Source: Undaria pinnatifida (taxonomy: Eukaryota; Sar; Phaeophyceae; Laminariales; Alariaceae). Taken from it: a stretch of DNA of 64,000 nt. Positions 1 to 11,116 of the stretch are shown piece by piece. Numbering within the stretch: the stretch's first letter is position 1; every line of letters begins with the position of its first letter. The notes beneath the pieces are model-generated. The model had not been told where the DNA came from. It searched no databases and worked only from the letters and a program-made list of their open reading frames with translations. The DNA is taken from assembly GCA_012845835.1 (NCBI GenBank), contig JABAKD010000026.1, positions 1,182,046 to 1,246,045 on the forward strand, in the 5' to 3' direction. Both the position numbers and the translations under genes were made by a program.

Positions 1-2
1 TG

Positions 3-635
3 CCGTCCCTCGCGCCCATTTGCTGCAATGTACCAGATGACCCCAAGCTACAAACAGCTCGTGTCCCCCGACCTTATCAGATCTCCACCGTTAAACTGGC
101 TAACCTAGAACCAGTACGCAGCAATAGAGAGCTCTTTAGTGTGAAATCAGTATTCGTGAGCGCGACAAATGTTTTCATGTCCGTCGATCAAGAAAAACTC
201 CGCTCAGCACAAAAAGTAGAGTACGGACGGTACATCGATTACATACAGCACGCAGACGCACCATTACCCGAGAAAGAAACGAAAACAACCATGTCTTACT
301 ATTCAATGCAGGACGGGCTGTTGTTTAAATCGTACCTTCCGGGATATCTTCGAAAACGAAGCACCTTCCGCGATCAACTTGTAGTACCGGAGGCCCTTGT
401 TGGATTACTTCTGCACGCCTACCACGATCACGTTCTATCCGGAGGACACCTCGCATGTCGCCCGACTTATGAGAAAATCCGCCAGAAATATTGGTGGCCC
501 ACCATCAGCCGCGACGTACGAGAGTGGTGCGAAAAATTCCAAGCTTTTCAACGACGAAATACAGCACACAACAGACCCAAGCTCCCGACCGGCCAATTTA
601 CCTGTCGAGCGGCCATTTCAACGAATATCGGTTGA
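3..635 (+). pseudogene. Ty3/gypsy pol fragment: integrase HHCC zinc-binding region, 5' end outside window
   Basis: The frame is open from the window edge, so this is the continuation of a pol polyprotein whose protease, reverse transcriptase and RNase H should lie upstream. The C-terminal half reads as the integrase H2C2 zinc-binding domain: a His pair in HAYHDHVLSGGH, then YEKIRQKYWWPTISRDVREW, then a Cys. The second Cys of the expected CxxC is Phe (CEKF), so zinc binding is probably lost. Homology leaves this frame at about position 597 and continues in frame 1, which indicates a frameshift. It belongs with the two downstream fragments as one decayed element. The first methionine at 141 is not a real start. 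Confidence 0.8.
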
Positions 636-1593
636 CTTAGTAGAGTACAAATCGGTATCAACTTCAGCCGCAGGGATCGAATGCAAATACGTTCTCTCCA
701 TGATGGACCACCTGACGAGGTTTGCGGTACTGCTGCCGGTACGTAATAAAACGGCCGAAACAGTAGCCAATGCCATAATCGAGAGAATAATCAGCATTTT
801 CGGCCCACCAGATACCTTGCATAGTGATCAAGGCCCCGAATTCGAGAATAAGGTGATATACCAGCTGCAACAAATACTCGGATACAAAAAGACCCGCACA
901 ACGCCCTACCGGCCGCAGGGTAATTCAGTGTCCGAACGGGTACACTCAACGATGCACAGCATGCTAGCAATACACAGAGCAATCGATCAAAGCAACTGGG
1001 CCACTCTCTTACCGTTTGTACAGCTAGCGCACAACACTAGCTTTAGTGCAACGATGCATGAGACACCATTCTTCTTAATGTTCGGACGACAACCCCGACT
1101 CCCAGTCGATATAATCCTTGGTATTCCTCATGTGGGAAGAACAGCAGACACCGAGGAACTCGCACAAAACACACGGGACAATTTGCAAATCGCTTTCGAG
1201 TTCGCACGCCGTAACTTAACCGAGCGTGCAGACAAACAGGCAGGACAAAATAGCAAACTTATACCGTACCCGGTGTTCAAACTTGGACAGGAAGTACTCG
1301 TGTACAGACCTTACCAGGATTCGGATGGGCACAACCCAAAGCTGCTATTACCATGGCGAGGACCATATGTCGTCTGCTCACAATTATCACCAGTGGTGTA
1401 TAGAGTACGAATAACGAATTACACCCGAGCAGTGTCAGTCCACCTAGCCCATCTAAAGCCCTACCATCAACGGGAAACACCACCCGCACCTCAATTTGAG
1501 AAGCTGGCGGAATTGGCTTTAGGGGAGTCCATTCCCTACCCGAGTTGGACCATCCAGACGCGGCTCAACCCAAAATTGAGTCCTACTTCGTAG
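598..1593 (+). pseudogene. Ty3/gypsy integrase catalytic core and GPY/F domain
   Basis: This is the retroviral-type integrase core (rve family), which joins retrotransposon cDNA to target DNA. The D,D-35-E triad is visible: Asp in RISVDLVEY, Asp in LHSDQGPEF and Glu in GNSVSERVHST. A conserved DxLTRF-type stretch (MMDHLTRFAVLLPV) and the TPYRPQGN motif before the Glu are also present. A GPY/F module (LLPWRGPYVV) follows, typical of the C-terminal domain of chromoviral integrases. The core itself is unbroken, but it is out of frame with the HHCC region upstream and the chromodomain-like tail downstream. Assignment to Ty3/gypsy is firm; activity is unlikely. Confidence 0.9.
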
Positions 1594-1862
1594 ACAGGGT
1601 TGTAGATCATAAAAGGGGACCTGGCAGACCAAGCCCCCACAACTACAAGTACCGCCTAAGACTCCGAGGTTACGGCCCTGAATCCGACCTCGAGTATCGC
1701 GCGGACGAAATACCCCAATGTCACGAATTGACCGCCGCATACCGAGCCCAAAAACGTTTGCACCTCGCGATAACCCCACCTTGTTCGCCCCCCGTCCCTT
1801 CTCTCGGGAAACGGAAGCGTACCGTAGGCGGGGACGAGCACGCATTGAGACAGCGCAAATAG
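1545..1862 (+). pseudogene. Chromodomain-like C-terminus of a chromovirus integrase
   Basis: This frame overlaps the end of the integrase core by about 49 bases in another frame. It reads YFVDRVVDHKRG, then KYRLRLRGYGPESDLEY, then a helix-like stretch ending near ELTAAYRAQKRL. The order and spacing (initial aromatic strand, basic loop, KxRxxGYGPExD block, C-terminal helix) resemble the chromodomain at the end of chromovirus integrases, which targets insertion to modified histones. The usual Trp of the third aromatic-cage position appears replaced. A basic, proline-rich tail follows. Confidence 0.55.
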
Positions 1863-2661
1863 ATTCTCAGATGCTCAGCGGCGTAACCGAATAACGAACA
1901 AGTTGGCAAACACAGTTGACTCAGCTGTAGGCACAAGAGTCTACAACGATGATGAGGGTAGCACCAGCAGGCATGGCAGTACACACTCCTGTTGACCATG
2001 ATCTGACGGGCACTCTACCCGGCATTCCGGTGGGAATAGCCGGGGGCAAGGAGACGTTAAGAAAATTGTTGTACCCAACGGAGAGAGGCTGTAAGAAGCG
2101 TGACAATTCACGCCCGTGCCGACACTCCGTTCCAAACGGGACAAAACAGCAACACCACCGTCAAGCCACAAACAAAATTGTTCGAACACTAAACACACAG
2201 GGGAAATGAGATCCACGCGACTCCACCCCACCTAAAACAAAGTCACACGTTGATACACCTAGATCAACTGAGCTGACTCCGAGTGAAAATATCTACGCGG
2301 ACCCACCCACAAAAGAGAAATCACTAACCAGTTTCGCTGCCCGTGGTTCGCAGAACAGCAACCACGAGGGGCGCACCAGTACGTGTGGCCACACGAAATA
2401 CGTGCGTTGAGATAATATTTGGAAACCCCATACAACTCCAGTACACGCTGTCAGCATGCAAGCTCGAAAATGTAACCATCTTCGCTGGCCCGGTGTTTCA
2501 CACCCGTGTTTGCTAAACACGTCAGTTATGAGGAGTGGATGCACGCATATAAAAGCTGCTGTGTTTCGATCCGATAAATCGACACCCCGTTTCCTAAAAT
2601 TAGCATCCTCCCGATGACCGCTACAATACCATTCTTAGCTAAGATGGGCTTGCAGCAAATA
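1863..2661 (+). other. 3' non-coding part of the Ty3/gypsy element
   Basis: No frame here has recognisable domains. Short frames at 1949-2209 and on the opposite strand have no family signature. The position between the integrase end and a polypurine tract fits the 3' untranslated spacer of the element. Confidence 0.4.
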
Positions 2662-3106
2662 CAGAGGGGGGTGATGTGGAAGACAGGGTCGTAGATACCT
2701 ATCGTAGATCGCGTACACGCATGCGTGAGAGGACACGTCACCGGTCAGGCAATACACGATCCCGGGTCGCGAACGGCGTCATCCGTCATAGACGGCGTTG
2801 ACCCGTCCCCAGAAGATCAGCCACCGAAAGATGATCCCGCCGCATGATGAAGGGCATAAGCCCACCGTCACTCTAGCTCTGGCTTAGCATCTCCTTGCTA
2901 CATATAAGAAAGAAAGGTTTTCAGTCGCGTTCGCTGTGAGAACGATCGTCAAGGCACCTCAGCACCGCGACGCCCTCTCCGCTTCGACTTCAGCTCTGCG
3001 ACGACCTCTCCGATCCGACTACCGACCATCCGCGACGAGTACCAGACCTCCGGGACCACCCTCTCCACTTCGACTCCGGGACCCCGTAAGAGACCAGGTT
3101 CCATAG
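2662..3106 (+). repeat. Probable polypurine tract and 3' LTR of the Ty3/gypsy element
   Basis: A purine run CAGAGGGGGG at 2662-2671 is followed directly by TGATGTGG, a common LTR start. A TATA-like ACATATAAG lies at 2900-2908. The 3' border near 3106 is inferred only from the start of the next repeat; the matching 5' LTR is outside the window, so both ends are provisional. Confidence 0.4.
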
Positions 3107-3776
3107 TACAGGCAGATATGTTAAACTGTGGTAGGACCACACTACCAACTTATTACGCAGGGTATTTCGTGCTTGCCTGCCGTCTGCATGATCGTCTGAC
3201 AACCTCTACCAAACGAAGTAGGATATGCCTAACGACGTAACGTAATTGGGGACGGACATATCAAGCGTTCCTTTCAACACTGACGATTTGCACCGCTCCC
3301 CCTCGTGTTCAAAAGTGATGATATTGCATAACCACATCACCTCGCTTACTGTATTTTGTAATATGTATCTCCGTCTTAGCATTGGCGACCTCAGAGCCCC
3401 ACATCGGCACGGTAGTATCATGGGCGTATAGTCTAATCGTACATTACCTCATAATAACGTGAAAAGGAGCTACAGGCAGATATGTTAAAATTGCCGTGGA
3501 CCACGCTACCAACGTATTGCGTAGGGTATTTTGTGCCTACCGTCTGCGTGATTGCCTCCCAATCTCTGCCAAACGAAGTATCACTAACGAAGTAACCTTG
3601 TTGAGCGCGGGTACACCAAGCGCCTCTTTCAAAACACTGACTGACTTGCACTTCTCCCTCTCGTGCTCAGTGGTGGTGGCATTGTATTACCACATCACCT
3701 CGCCCGTTGTGTTTTGCAATATGTATCTCTGTCTTATAACTAGGTATCGACGTCAGAGGCCCACACCGGCACGTTA
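3107..3776. repeat. Two diverged tandem copies of a ~364 bp unit
   Basis: Copy 1 starts at 3107 and copy 2 at 3471, both with TACAGGCAGATATGTTAAA. They share many blocks in order, such as GTCTGC.TGATNG, CCAAACGAAGTA, CCACATCACCTCGC and AATATGTATCTC.GTCTTA. Similarity fades after about 3412 and 3773. No coding potential is convincing. They directly abut the proposed LTR end, so they could be a separate older insertion or LTR-like repeats. Confidence 0.75.
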
Positions 3777-3889
3777 AAATGTTGGTGACTTCAGGGTTGT
3801 ACCTATCGATTGAAATACTCTATATCTTGCGATCCGTGTACAATAACAAATTATGAAGCTAAAACACATTGTATACCACACCTAAAAAT

Positions 3890-4440
3890 TGTGTTGTATA
3901 CCCCACCTAACGTCAAATCTGCTAGAATAATAACAAATGCCACCCAGGCGAACTAAAGTGGTGTAGTCTGTTCTTGCTGCCGCCGTCAGATTTGTCCCCG
4001 TAAATTGATTTATAGTTTCCGCCCACATATTGAGTTACCCCGACCCCCCCCCGCGCCCCCTCCCCCGATCCCTCTTGCTCAACCGCCCCACCTAAATAAA
4101 AATATGCCAAAAAAGTACCAGGTACTAAACACTACCAGCCAGCTGATATCACCTCATAATCTTTCTAGCCATCCATGACGTGGCTCTAATTCACCCCCCT
4201 CCCCCCCCCCACCCACCCCCCCTGAACGCCCCTCCTTCCCCACCATCCGCACCATCGCCTAGACCTAGCACCACGCGTATAGCAAGCCTCTACATCTATG
4301 CCACCAAAACCTGTTAAAAACCCTCCCTCCCCCCCTCTTTTCCCCGCTCCCTCCTGCTCAAACGCCCTAACAAAACTCGAAATCTGCCAAAGTAATAAAC
4401 ACTTCCACGCATGCAATGGAGTGCCCTCCGGGATAGTTGA
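3890..4440 (+). repeat. Dispersed pyrimidine-rich repeat family R2
   Basis: This block shares ordered segments with copies near 37.4, 58.5, 59.0, 60.4 and 60.9 kb: GCCCCACCTAA, TCTGCCA.AGTAATAAACACT, GATATCACCTCAT.ATCTTTCTAG, then C-tracts, then CATCGCCTAGACCTAGCACC and ACGCGTATAGCAA. Poly-C runs separate the segments. Elsewhere R2 is followed by R1; here R1 is absent. Confidence 0.75.
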
Positions 4441-6972
4441 TAGATTCGACGTGAAACCATGTCATGGATGAGGTGAAACCACGTGATATTAGATGTCAAA
4501 ATCACGTCAAGGTCATCATAGATGGGCGGTGATGAAGGTGACGATGATGGGACAAGCAGGACGCCCCACATCTTACTGCACTGCACTACCCTGCTCTACC
4601 CTGCCCTACTCTGTCTTGTCTTGTTTTGTCTGTCTTTTAGAGTTCAATGTAGAGGAAAAAAGCACAGCTTTTGAGTCTATCCAGCGAGCCATGAGGAGAG
4701 ACCAAACAAGGGCACTGAAACCCATGAGGAGCACGCTTCTCCACACCGACCAACCACGCATGCCCCACTCGGAGTACCACTACAATTGGCGTCGTCGGAG
4801 CAGTGAACGTGTCGACCTTGGGCTTGCGCGACCTCCTCCCTTGTGCTCTACCCTCCCCAAGGTAAGCACATTTGGACTTGCATGCGTAGCTTTGCGTTTT
4901 GCTCTTTCCCCATTTTGTTTTGGTAGTTTTTTTTTCATGCTCCTTTCGCAGTCTAACCTACTCCCTTATATCCAGTAGCGAGCTTGGTTATCCTTTTGTC
5001 TCGTATCCGTAAACCACGGGCCCCTTCGGGCCCCTACTTTGCGAAGGACACGTTGAGTCTGCAGCTACCATGGCTTTGCGGCAGCAGACTTTCGACATAT
5101 TGTCTCCCCGTGCTCTCTCTTCGTGGGACACTACTATGACAATCGAACAAAGAAAGTGCCCCCATATATAGACTCCTTACTTAGTGCTATACTTGTCTTT
5201 ACCTCTTTTCCCACTCCAAAAGCGATCCTAGTCTAATTCCAAGTGGTTTGTGCCCACGTTGGGAGTCCTGTCCAGAAGAATACCCCGGCAGGTGAATAAC
5301 ACCTTTTGTAAAATTTCGCGGTTGGAACCAACCCTATGAGCTGTTTTCACTCGGCTAATTCGAGTGGCCGGCTCCGTTGCACCACACCTTACTACTGCAC
5401 CGTGGCGCTACGGCGTAGGGGCTACGGCCACCTTTTCTTGTTTCTTGTCGGCATACCTGCCCAAAGGGTTTGACGACACCGGCCAAATATTGGGTTTACA
5501 GCCGTCCTGACTGTGCAGTCCACAGGCCGTCCCCTCTTGGCCCCCGTTTTTCTCTTGGCTTGTTGGCGTACTTGTCGCATCGGTTCCACGTTTTGATTCC
5601 AGCTTGGCTTCGCAGCCTATGTAAATCGTTTCCTGTCGACCCCTTTCATGTTATATTTTCGGCGAAATCGTTTTGGGGGAATGTCTTAGCTACTCGCCTA
5701 GTGTTGCTCGTTTCTTAAAGTAGCCTTTCAAGGTCTCTTGTTGTAGACCCTGCTTCTTTTTGGTCGGGCTGCAGTACGTTGCTGTGACACGATTTCCCTA
5801 CCTCCTGTTTTTCCGTGCACTTTCTCGTTTACCTTTGCAGGGCTGCTCCACGTAAGCGACCCCGTTTTCCCGACCTTTAGTACCTAGCTGAGGCTTTCTT
5901 CATATCGTCTTCTATGTTCCCTGTATTCTTTCTGGAGCTAGACACTTTCAGCGCTTCTCCGAGCTGAACGAGTATCATCGTGATTACCCCATTTCTGGCT
6001 TGTTTGTTATAGTTGAGTAGCCTCGCTACGTTTGCTGGCATTGTTCTCGCTATTTTTTAGCCCCTCAAGGTGTCGTATGTCGACCTTCTTTCTGGCTTCT
6101 GATAGTACCTTCCGTCTTCCTGTATTCACGTTTTAGTTTTTCTTCCTTGTTTGCGTATTGTCTTTGCTAGGTGACCTCACCACGGATTTGTTTCCGTTTT
6201 CTTGGTACTGTACCCAGATAGATTCTAAGGGTACTCCGCTGTTGCCCCCCGGGTCAGCTTCCCGGCGTATCACACACGCTTCCAGTACCACCATTGTGGT
6301 CTTGTCTGTGTCATTGTTTAGGTGTTTTTTTTCTCTGCGTTTTCGCGACTTGTTTTGGAACCTCCGTTTCCCGTTGCACATTTTGACCAAGGGCATTATG
6401 CTAGCCTCCTAGGTCCCACATTACGGCCGCTGTTCTTCCGTTACACCTCAGCGTACTGATTCTATATAGTTTTGTCTCTTGACCACCGAACGGTCGCATG
6501 TCAACATTCCAGGTCCAACCTTCTGGACCCTGAAAAGGCAGTTTTCTTTGTATTCTCTCTTTTCAGGCTCTTTCTCTTTTGCCCTTCGACCAATGGCCCG
6601 ACGCTTGCGTACTTCTTCGCGTCTTGGATATTTCTCTATCACCGTCCAACCGATGGCCTCATGTCAGCTTTGCATGTCCAACGTAGCGGACTTTAACGTT
6701 CTTTTAGGCTGTGTTTCTTGATTTCTCTCTTGTCGTGCGGCAAATGGACCGACTGCCCACCCCTTCGGCACTACTCTTCAGGCCGTAAACTCGTCTGGCC
6801 TTAACAGCGTGACACGTGTTCCCTTCTTCCTTTTGACTTGGATTTTGCGTCTACACCTTTCTCTTTGACACCCTTTGAATCCTTGCGCTCAGTCGCCGTG
6901 CCCTTCGTGTTTTCGATTGCTACCGGTATACCGGAGGTGATTCCTTCCTCGAGCTCTAACCAACACAAGAAT
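4441..6972. other. No recognisable gene; long pyrimidine-biased stretch
   Basis: The plus strand is T/C-rich over about 5.0-6.9 kb. The longest frame (4493-4978, 161 codons) runs through a CTGCC/CTACC simple repeat and then an ordinary-looking stretch ending in a hydrophobic segment; no family is recognised. A splice-donor-like AG|GTAAGCAC lies at about 4858. On the minus strand, purine-rich Lys/Glu/Arg-rich frames (for example 6133-6396 and 6801-6992) look compositional rather than genic. Confidence 0.3.
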
Positions 6973-7006
6973 GTCGTTTCCGGCAAAAGCAAAAAGGTTG
7001 ACTTCG

Positions 7007-7063
7007 TAGCTCAGTGAGAAGTTCTATACAACCAACAAAAAAACGTCGTGAGAGTTCGAGTTG
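7007..7063 (+). promoter_or_regulatory. tRNA-like A-box/B-box pair at the left end of the foldback element
   Basis: TAGCTCAGTGAG at 7007-7018 fits the polymerase III A-box consensus in 11 of 12 positions. AGTTCGAGTTG at 7053-7063 is a weaker B-box match. A second B-box-like GTTCGAGTCCC lies near the right end (about 8928). No full tRNA fold is possible, so at most this is a tRNA-derived head. Confidence 0.25.
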
Positions 7064-7577
7064 GGCCACCTGTACTATCTGCATTTTCAGTGGAAGCTCG
7101 TGAAAGCTTCCATTGAAAACTTCCATCGCTTCAATAGAAGCTTTCACGACTTCCACGGAAGCTTCCATCACTTCCGTGGAAGCTTTCATCGAAGCAATGG
7201 AAGCTTCGATGGAAGCGTGGAAGCTTCCACGCTTCCATGCCGTGGACGCTTCCATGAAAGCTTCCACGGTAGTAACTTCCACGCATGAAAGCTTGCATGG
7301 AAGCTTCCACGGAAGAAATTTCCACGGAAGCTTCCACGGAAGAAACTTCCACGGAAGCTTCCACGAAAGCTACCGCGGAAGCAACTTCCACGCAGGCTTC
7401 CACGGAAGCAACTTCCAGGGAAGCTTCCTTGAAAGCTTTCACGCAAGCAACTTCCACCGAAGCTCCCATGAAAGCTTCCACGGAAGCAACATCCGCGGAA
7501 GCAACTTCCACGGAAACAATTTCCACGGAAGCTTAGATGAAAGCTTTCACGGAAGCTTCCACGGAGTCAACCTCATG

Positions 7578-7600
7578 CTAACCCTAACCCTAACCCTAAG
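7578..7600 (+). repeat. Interstitial telomere-type repeat (CCCTAA)
   Basis: About three and a half CCCTAA units sit inside the foldback array and interrupt its modules. TTAGGG-type telomeres are widespread in eukaryotes. The tract is too short to prove a telomeric origin. Confidence 0.6.
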
Positions 7601-9151
7601 CTTTCATGAAAGTAACTTTCAAGGAAGCTTCCATTGTTTCCGCGAAAGCTTCCATTACTTCCATGGAAGTAATGGAAGCTTTCGTGGAAGCTCCCGTGAA
7701 ATTTACTTCCACGGAAGCTTTCATATCTTCCATAAAAGCGTCCATAGGAGATTTCACGGAAGCTTGCGGAACCTCCCATAAAGGCTTCCGTGGAAGTTAC
7801 TTTCGTGGAAGATTTCAGTTCTTCCATATCTTCCATGGAAGCTTACACGGAAGCTTCCATGAAGACTTCCGTGGAAGTTACTTTCATGAAAGCTTCCGAA
7901 ACTTCCGCGAAAGCTTCCATTACTTCCGCGAAAGCTTCCATGGGAAATTTCGTGGAAGTTGCTTCCAAGGAAGCTTTCGTGGAAGCTTTCGTGGAAGCTT
8001 TCGTGGAATCTCCCGTGGAAGTTACTCCCGTGGAAAATTTTACATCTTTCATATCTTCCATGGAAGCTTCCACAGGTGTTACTTCCATGAAAGATTCCGA
8101 GGAAGTTACTTTCGCGAAAGCTTCCATAACTTCCGCGAAAGCTCTCAATGCTTCTATGAAAGCTTCCATGAAAGCTTTCGTGAAAGTTACTTCCATGGAA
8201 TCTTTCGTGGCATCTTTCGTAAACTCTTCCAGGGAAGTTACTTTTGTGGAAGCTTTCAATTCTTCCATATCTTCCGTGGAAGTCACTTCCATAAAAGCTT
8301 CCATAACTTCCGCGAAAGCTTCCATTAATTCCATGAAAGCTTCCATGCAAGATTTCGTGGAAGTTACTTTATGGAAGCTTTGGTGGGGTTTTTTGTGGAA
8401 GCTCTCGTGAAAGTTGCGTCCGTGGAAGCTTCCAGTTCTTCCATATCTTCCAATTGAAGGTTCTACGGAAGCTTCCATGAAATCTTCTGTGGAAGTCACT
8501 TGCATGAAAGCATCCATAACTTCTGCGAAAGCTTCCATTACTTCCATGAAAGCTTTCCTGGAAGTCACTTTCATTAAAGCATCCATAACTTCCGCGGAAG
8601 CCCTCATTACATCCATGAAAGCTTCCATGAAAGTTTTCGTGGAAGCTTTCGCGAAAGCTTCCGTGGAAGTTACTTCCGTGGAAGCTTTCATATCTTCCAT
8701 GTCTTCCATGGAAACTTCCTCTTCCATGAAATCTTTCATGGAAGATATGCAAGCTTCCATGGAAGCTTTCACGGAAGCTTCCACGGCTTCAATTGCTTCC
8801 ATGGAAGCTTTCATGGAAGCTGGAAGCTTCCATAGCTTCCATATCTTCCATGGAAGCTTCCATGAAAGCGGTAAAAAGCTTCCACAGAAGATTTCATGAG
8901 CTTCCACGCAAAATGCAAGTAGTGCCGGAGACCGTTCGAGTCCCACCGACTTCGTATTTTTGCTATTCTCCGGGAAAAGAAAAAGGAAAACACGTACTTG
9001 CGAGCTTGCGCGCTGGAGACCGCAATGGTTATGATAGTTTGCTCTTGAGTACTACGGTAGTGTAGGGAGAGAGTCCCGGAGATCCCTGTTACGAAGTCGG
9101 TGAGAGACAATTGGCGGACTCCCAAACATATCTTGTGTTGGTTATATAGAA

Positions 9152-9224
9152 CTAACCACCGAGCTACGTAGCCACTGTGACTACGTCGCTCTGTGGTTAG
9201 TGACTACGTCGCTCTGTGGTTAGT
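9152..9224. repeat. Hairpin with a duplicated right arm
   Basis: ACTAACCACCGAGCTACGTAG at 9152-9171 is the near-complement of CTACGTCGCTCTGTGGTTAGT at 9181-9201, separated by 9 bases. The right arm is repeated exactly at 9204-9224. It could be a tiny MITE-like hairpin or a structured RNA motif. Confidence 0.6.
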
Positions 9225-9632
9225 TTTATAAACCTTACAGCGCCACACGGCAACACTTTCCAAAACGCGAAAACCTTATATCGCGAAAGACTGCATGTTC
9301 TTCAAATGTTTGGAAGCATTTAGCAAGTTTTCTCATCGTAACGCTCTCATATATTTCTCAAACCCCTCACAGCCGAGCATCAGGGAGCTCACGGCACGCC
9401 GACGCTCTCTACCGAGGAAATGCTGGCGAATAAAGGACTTCAGGCCCAGCCTATGCACCGCAGAGGCTGGCAGTCCTTCCAGCCCGGCCCAACTCGCCCT
9501 GGAAAAGCTGGGGCGGCTGCTGTTTGTGATGATGCTTCGGCACCCGCTCAAAACGACGCCCATGTGGTATCCACACGGGAAATCCTTCGTCCCTCTCAGT
9601 TCTGGCGCGTCCTCTAGCTACTGCGTCGCTCG

Positions 9633-9939
9633 CTACTTCGGAACCTTCGGCAGCTGGGGTGACGACGCTCGCACTTCTAGCATCGCCTCCCAAGTCTCGC
9701 TTCGAGGCCCCACCACGTGGTTCGTCCGCGTTAGCATCGGTAAAGAGTGTGCGTGGGTGGTTGATGCCCCGACCGAGGTAAGAGCCACTCTCGGCCCGGC
9801 GTGAAGACTTGGACGGGCGGTTCCAACGGCAGTACGCTGGGCGAAGGAACGGGTGCGGTGTAACAGGTGCGGCAGGGCCATGCCACATCTCATGCGGAGA
9901 CTTGATGCCGGGGTTGGCAGTGGCTGTGATGCGGTTCAA
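9633..9939 (-). pseudogene. Copia integrase C-terminal region, two overlapping frames
   Basis: One frame gives GIKSPHEMWHGPAAPVTPHPF, resembling the Copia block 'K(T/S)P.E.W.G..P...H.R.FG'. The next gives SYLGRGINHPRTLFTDANADEPRG, resembling the 'GY...' and 'V..RDV.F.E' stretch after it. The frame changes between them. Confidence 0.55.
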
Positions 9940-9969
9940 GGCGGCACAAAATCAAGGCACCGCTTACGC

Positions 9970-10233
9970 TCACAGGGACTTGATTGACGGTAGCGGAACG
10001 AACGGGAGGATGGTAGGAGCCTGGATGCACGCAGCAAGTGCTGCGTTCTGATTTATGCCTAGCGCTCTGTCGGCGAAACCATTCTGGTTTGGGCTGTTTA
10101 CGTTGGTGAATCCCTTTTTGATGCAATACTGTGTGCAAGCCTCTCCAAACAGCCCCATAAAGAATCTTACCCCGTTGTCAGACCTTACAATATCAACCTT
10201 CGAGGGGACACCGGCGACGCGTAATAGAGCCAA
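9970..10233 (-). pseudogene. Copia integrase core fragment
   Basis: The frame contains VDIVRSDNGVRF (second catalytic Asp in SDNG), then a Cys-containing helix EACTQYCIKKGF, then SPNQNGFADRALG. The last corresponds to the family's PQQNGVAER block. The catalytic Glu is Asp (ADRA instead of AER), so a key residue is altered. A stop follows the core. Confidence 0.75.
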
Positions 10234-10486
10234 AAACTTCCTAACCGCGTCTGCTGCGTCCGGTTTGCGTCTCAGAACGTGTAGCCATGCGTGCGAAATA
10301 AGTTTTACTTCATTAACATTATTTACATCTTCCCCAACAGAGAATAGGTTATCCTAGGGCCACTCGTGTTAACGAAGACCCGTCCCCACTTTTCTGCCGC
10401 ACATGACTTAGTACCGCTGGGGATAGGCTTGCGGTAACGTTTGGATATAGAACAGCCAGTGCGGGGTTTAAGAGTCCCTAACAGTT

Positions 10487-11116
10487 CTACACCGGAATTG
10501 TTTTTTCAGTCTCAATCAACAGCAATTCGTTGGAAAGGCCATGCACGCAGTGGCAAGCGTTGGTGTCTACAGGAGTCTCGGCAGGAGCAGCGTTGCCGGG
10601 GGGAAGCACGGGAAACGCCAAGAGGTAATCGCAATCAGTCTTCACACTGTCCTCAGTGGAGTCCGGGGTCAAAAGGGGAAACGGCACATAGCCTCTGTCT
10701 GGCTCTATGCTGTCGGTGGAGTTACAATAACTAGATCCATCACCCTCGAACGTCAACCACCGATCGAAAAAAAAAAAGCACAAACCCTTCTTCTCGGTCA
10801 TGAATTCTACTCGGTGCGTATGCGCGTCCGTCAGCGAAAATAAATCAAACGCTAATCCGCACTTACCCACATCTAACAGTTTAACAGTCAGATTTCCGAG
10901 AAAAACTACCGCAAACGTGCCATATCCCACAACGTCGAATTGGTGGTTGTCCTCAATCCTGACCATGTCGTCGCACAGACGTACGTTACTTGACAGGCCA
11001 GCTGAATGAGTCTTGCAAAAAGAGTCGCCACTGTCTGATATACACTTCTCAGCAAAACGATTGGTAAAGCTTTCCCTGCGTTCCACAGCACAAGATAAAT
11101 CACTACCACTAAGCAT
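10487..11116 (-). pseudogene. Copia protease end and GAG-pre-integrase domain
   Basis: The core reads VGYGTFAVVFLGN, then LLDVGKCGLAFDLFSL and FFDRWLTFEGDG. This matches the stretch after the Copia protease active site, where an 'xVP.L..NLFSV' block leads into the GAG-pre-integrase domain. The catalytic DSGA motif is not visible in this frame. The C-terminal third is an acidic linker rich in Asp, Ser, Pro and Thr before the integrase. Early frames may be shifted. Confidence 0.5.

Larger units (their letters stand above)
6973..8977. mobile_element. Foldback-type element built of GGAAGCTTCC modules
   Basis: About 1.85 kb consists of 12- and 15-bp modules such as GGAAGCTTCCAC and GGAAGCAACTTCCAC. 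These contain the self-complementary decamer GGAAGCTTCC, so either strand can pair with itself. The outer flanks are also imperfect inverted repeats: TGCATTTTCAGTGGAAGCTC near 7078 mirrors the complement of GAGCTTCCACGCAAAATGCA near 8900. Similarity continues outward through CCGG..(A)AGCAAAAA to about 6973 and 8977. Module lengths are multiples of three, so both strands carry long frames (up to 367 codons on minus, 240 on plus) of Ser/Phe/His/Gly or Ser/Thr/Glu/Ala repeats. I read these as by-products, not genes. Confidence 0.7.

Noticed and set aside
5000-6972. 5' part of a minus-strand Ty3/gypsy element (purine-rich Lys/Glu frames as Gag)
   Set aside because: No knuckle, protease or primer site; the frames look compositional.
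6996-7072. Functional tRNA gene
   Set aside because: The A-box fits, but acceptor and T stems do not pair and the B-box is poor.
7113-8946. Long frames (up to 367 codons) on both strands in the GGAAGCTTCC array as protein genes
   Set aside because: They arise from repeat modules whose lengths are multiples of three and lack stops. Many overlapping frames are equally open, and no start context or domain stands out.
6973-8977. CRISPR array
   Set aside because: Repeats are contiguous and variable without unique spacers, and the setting is eukaryotic.
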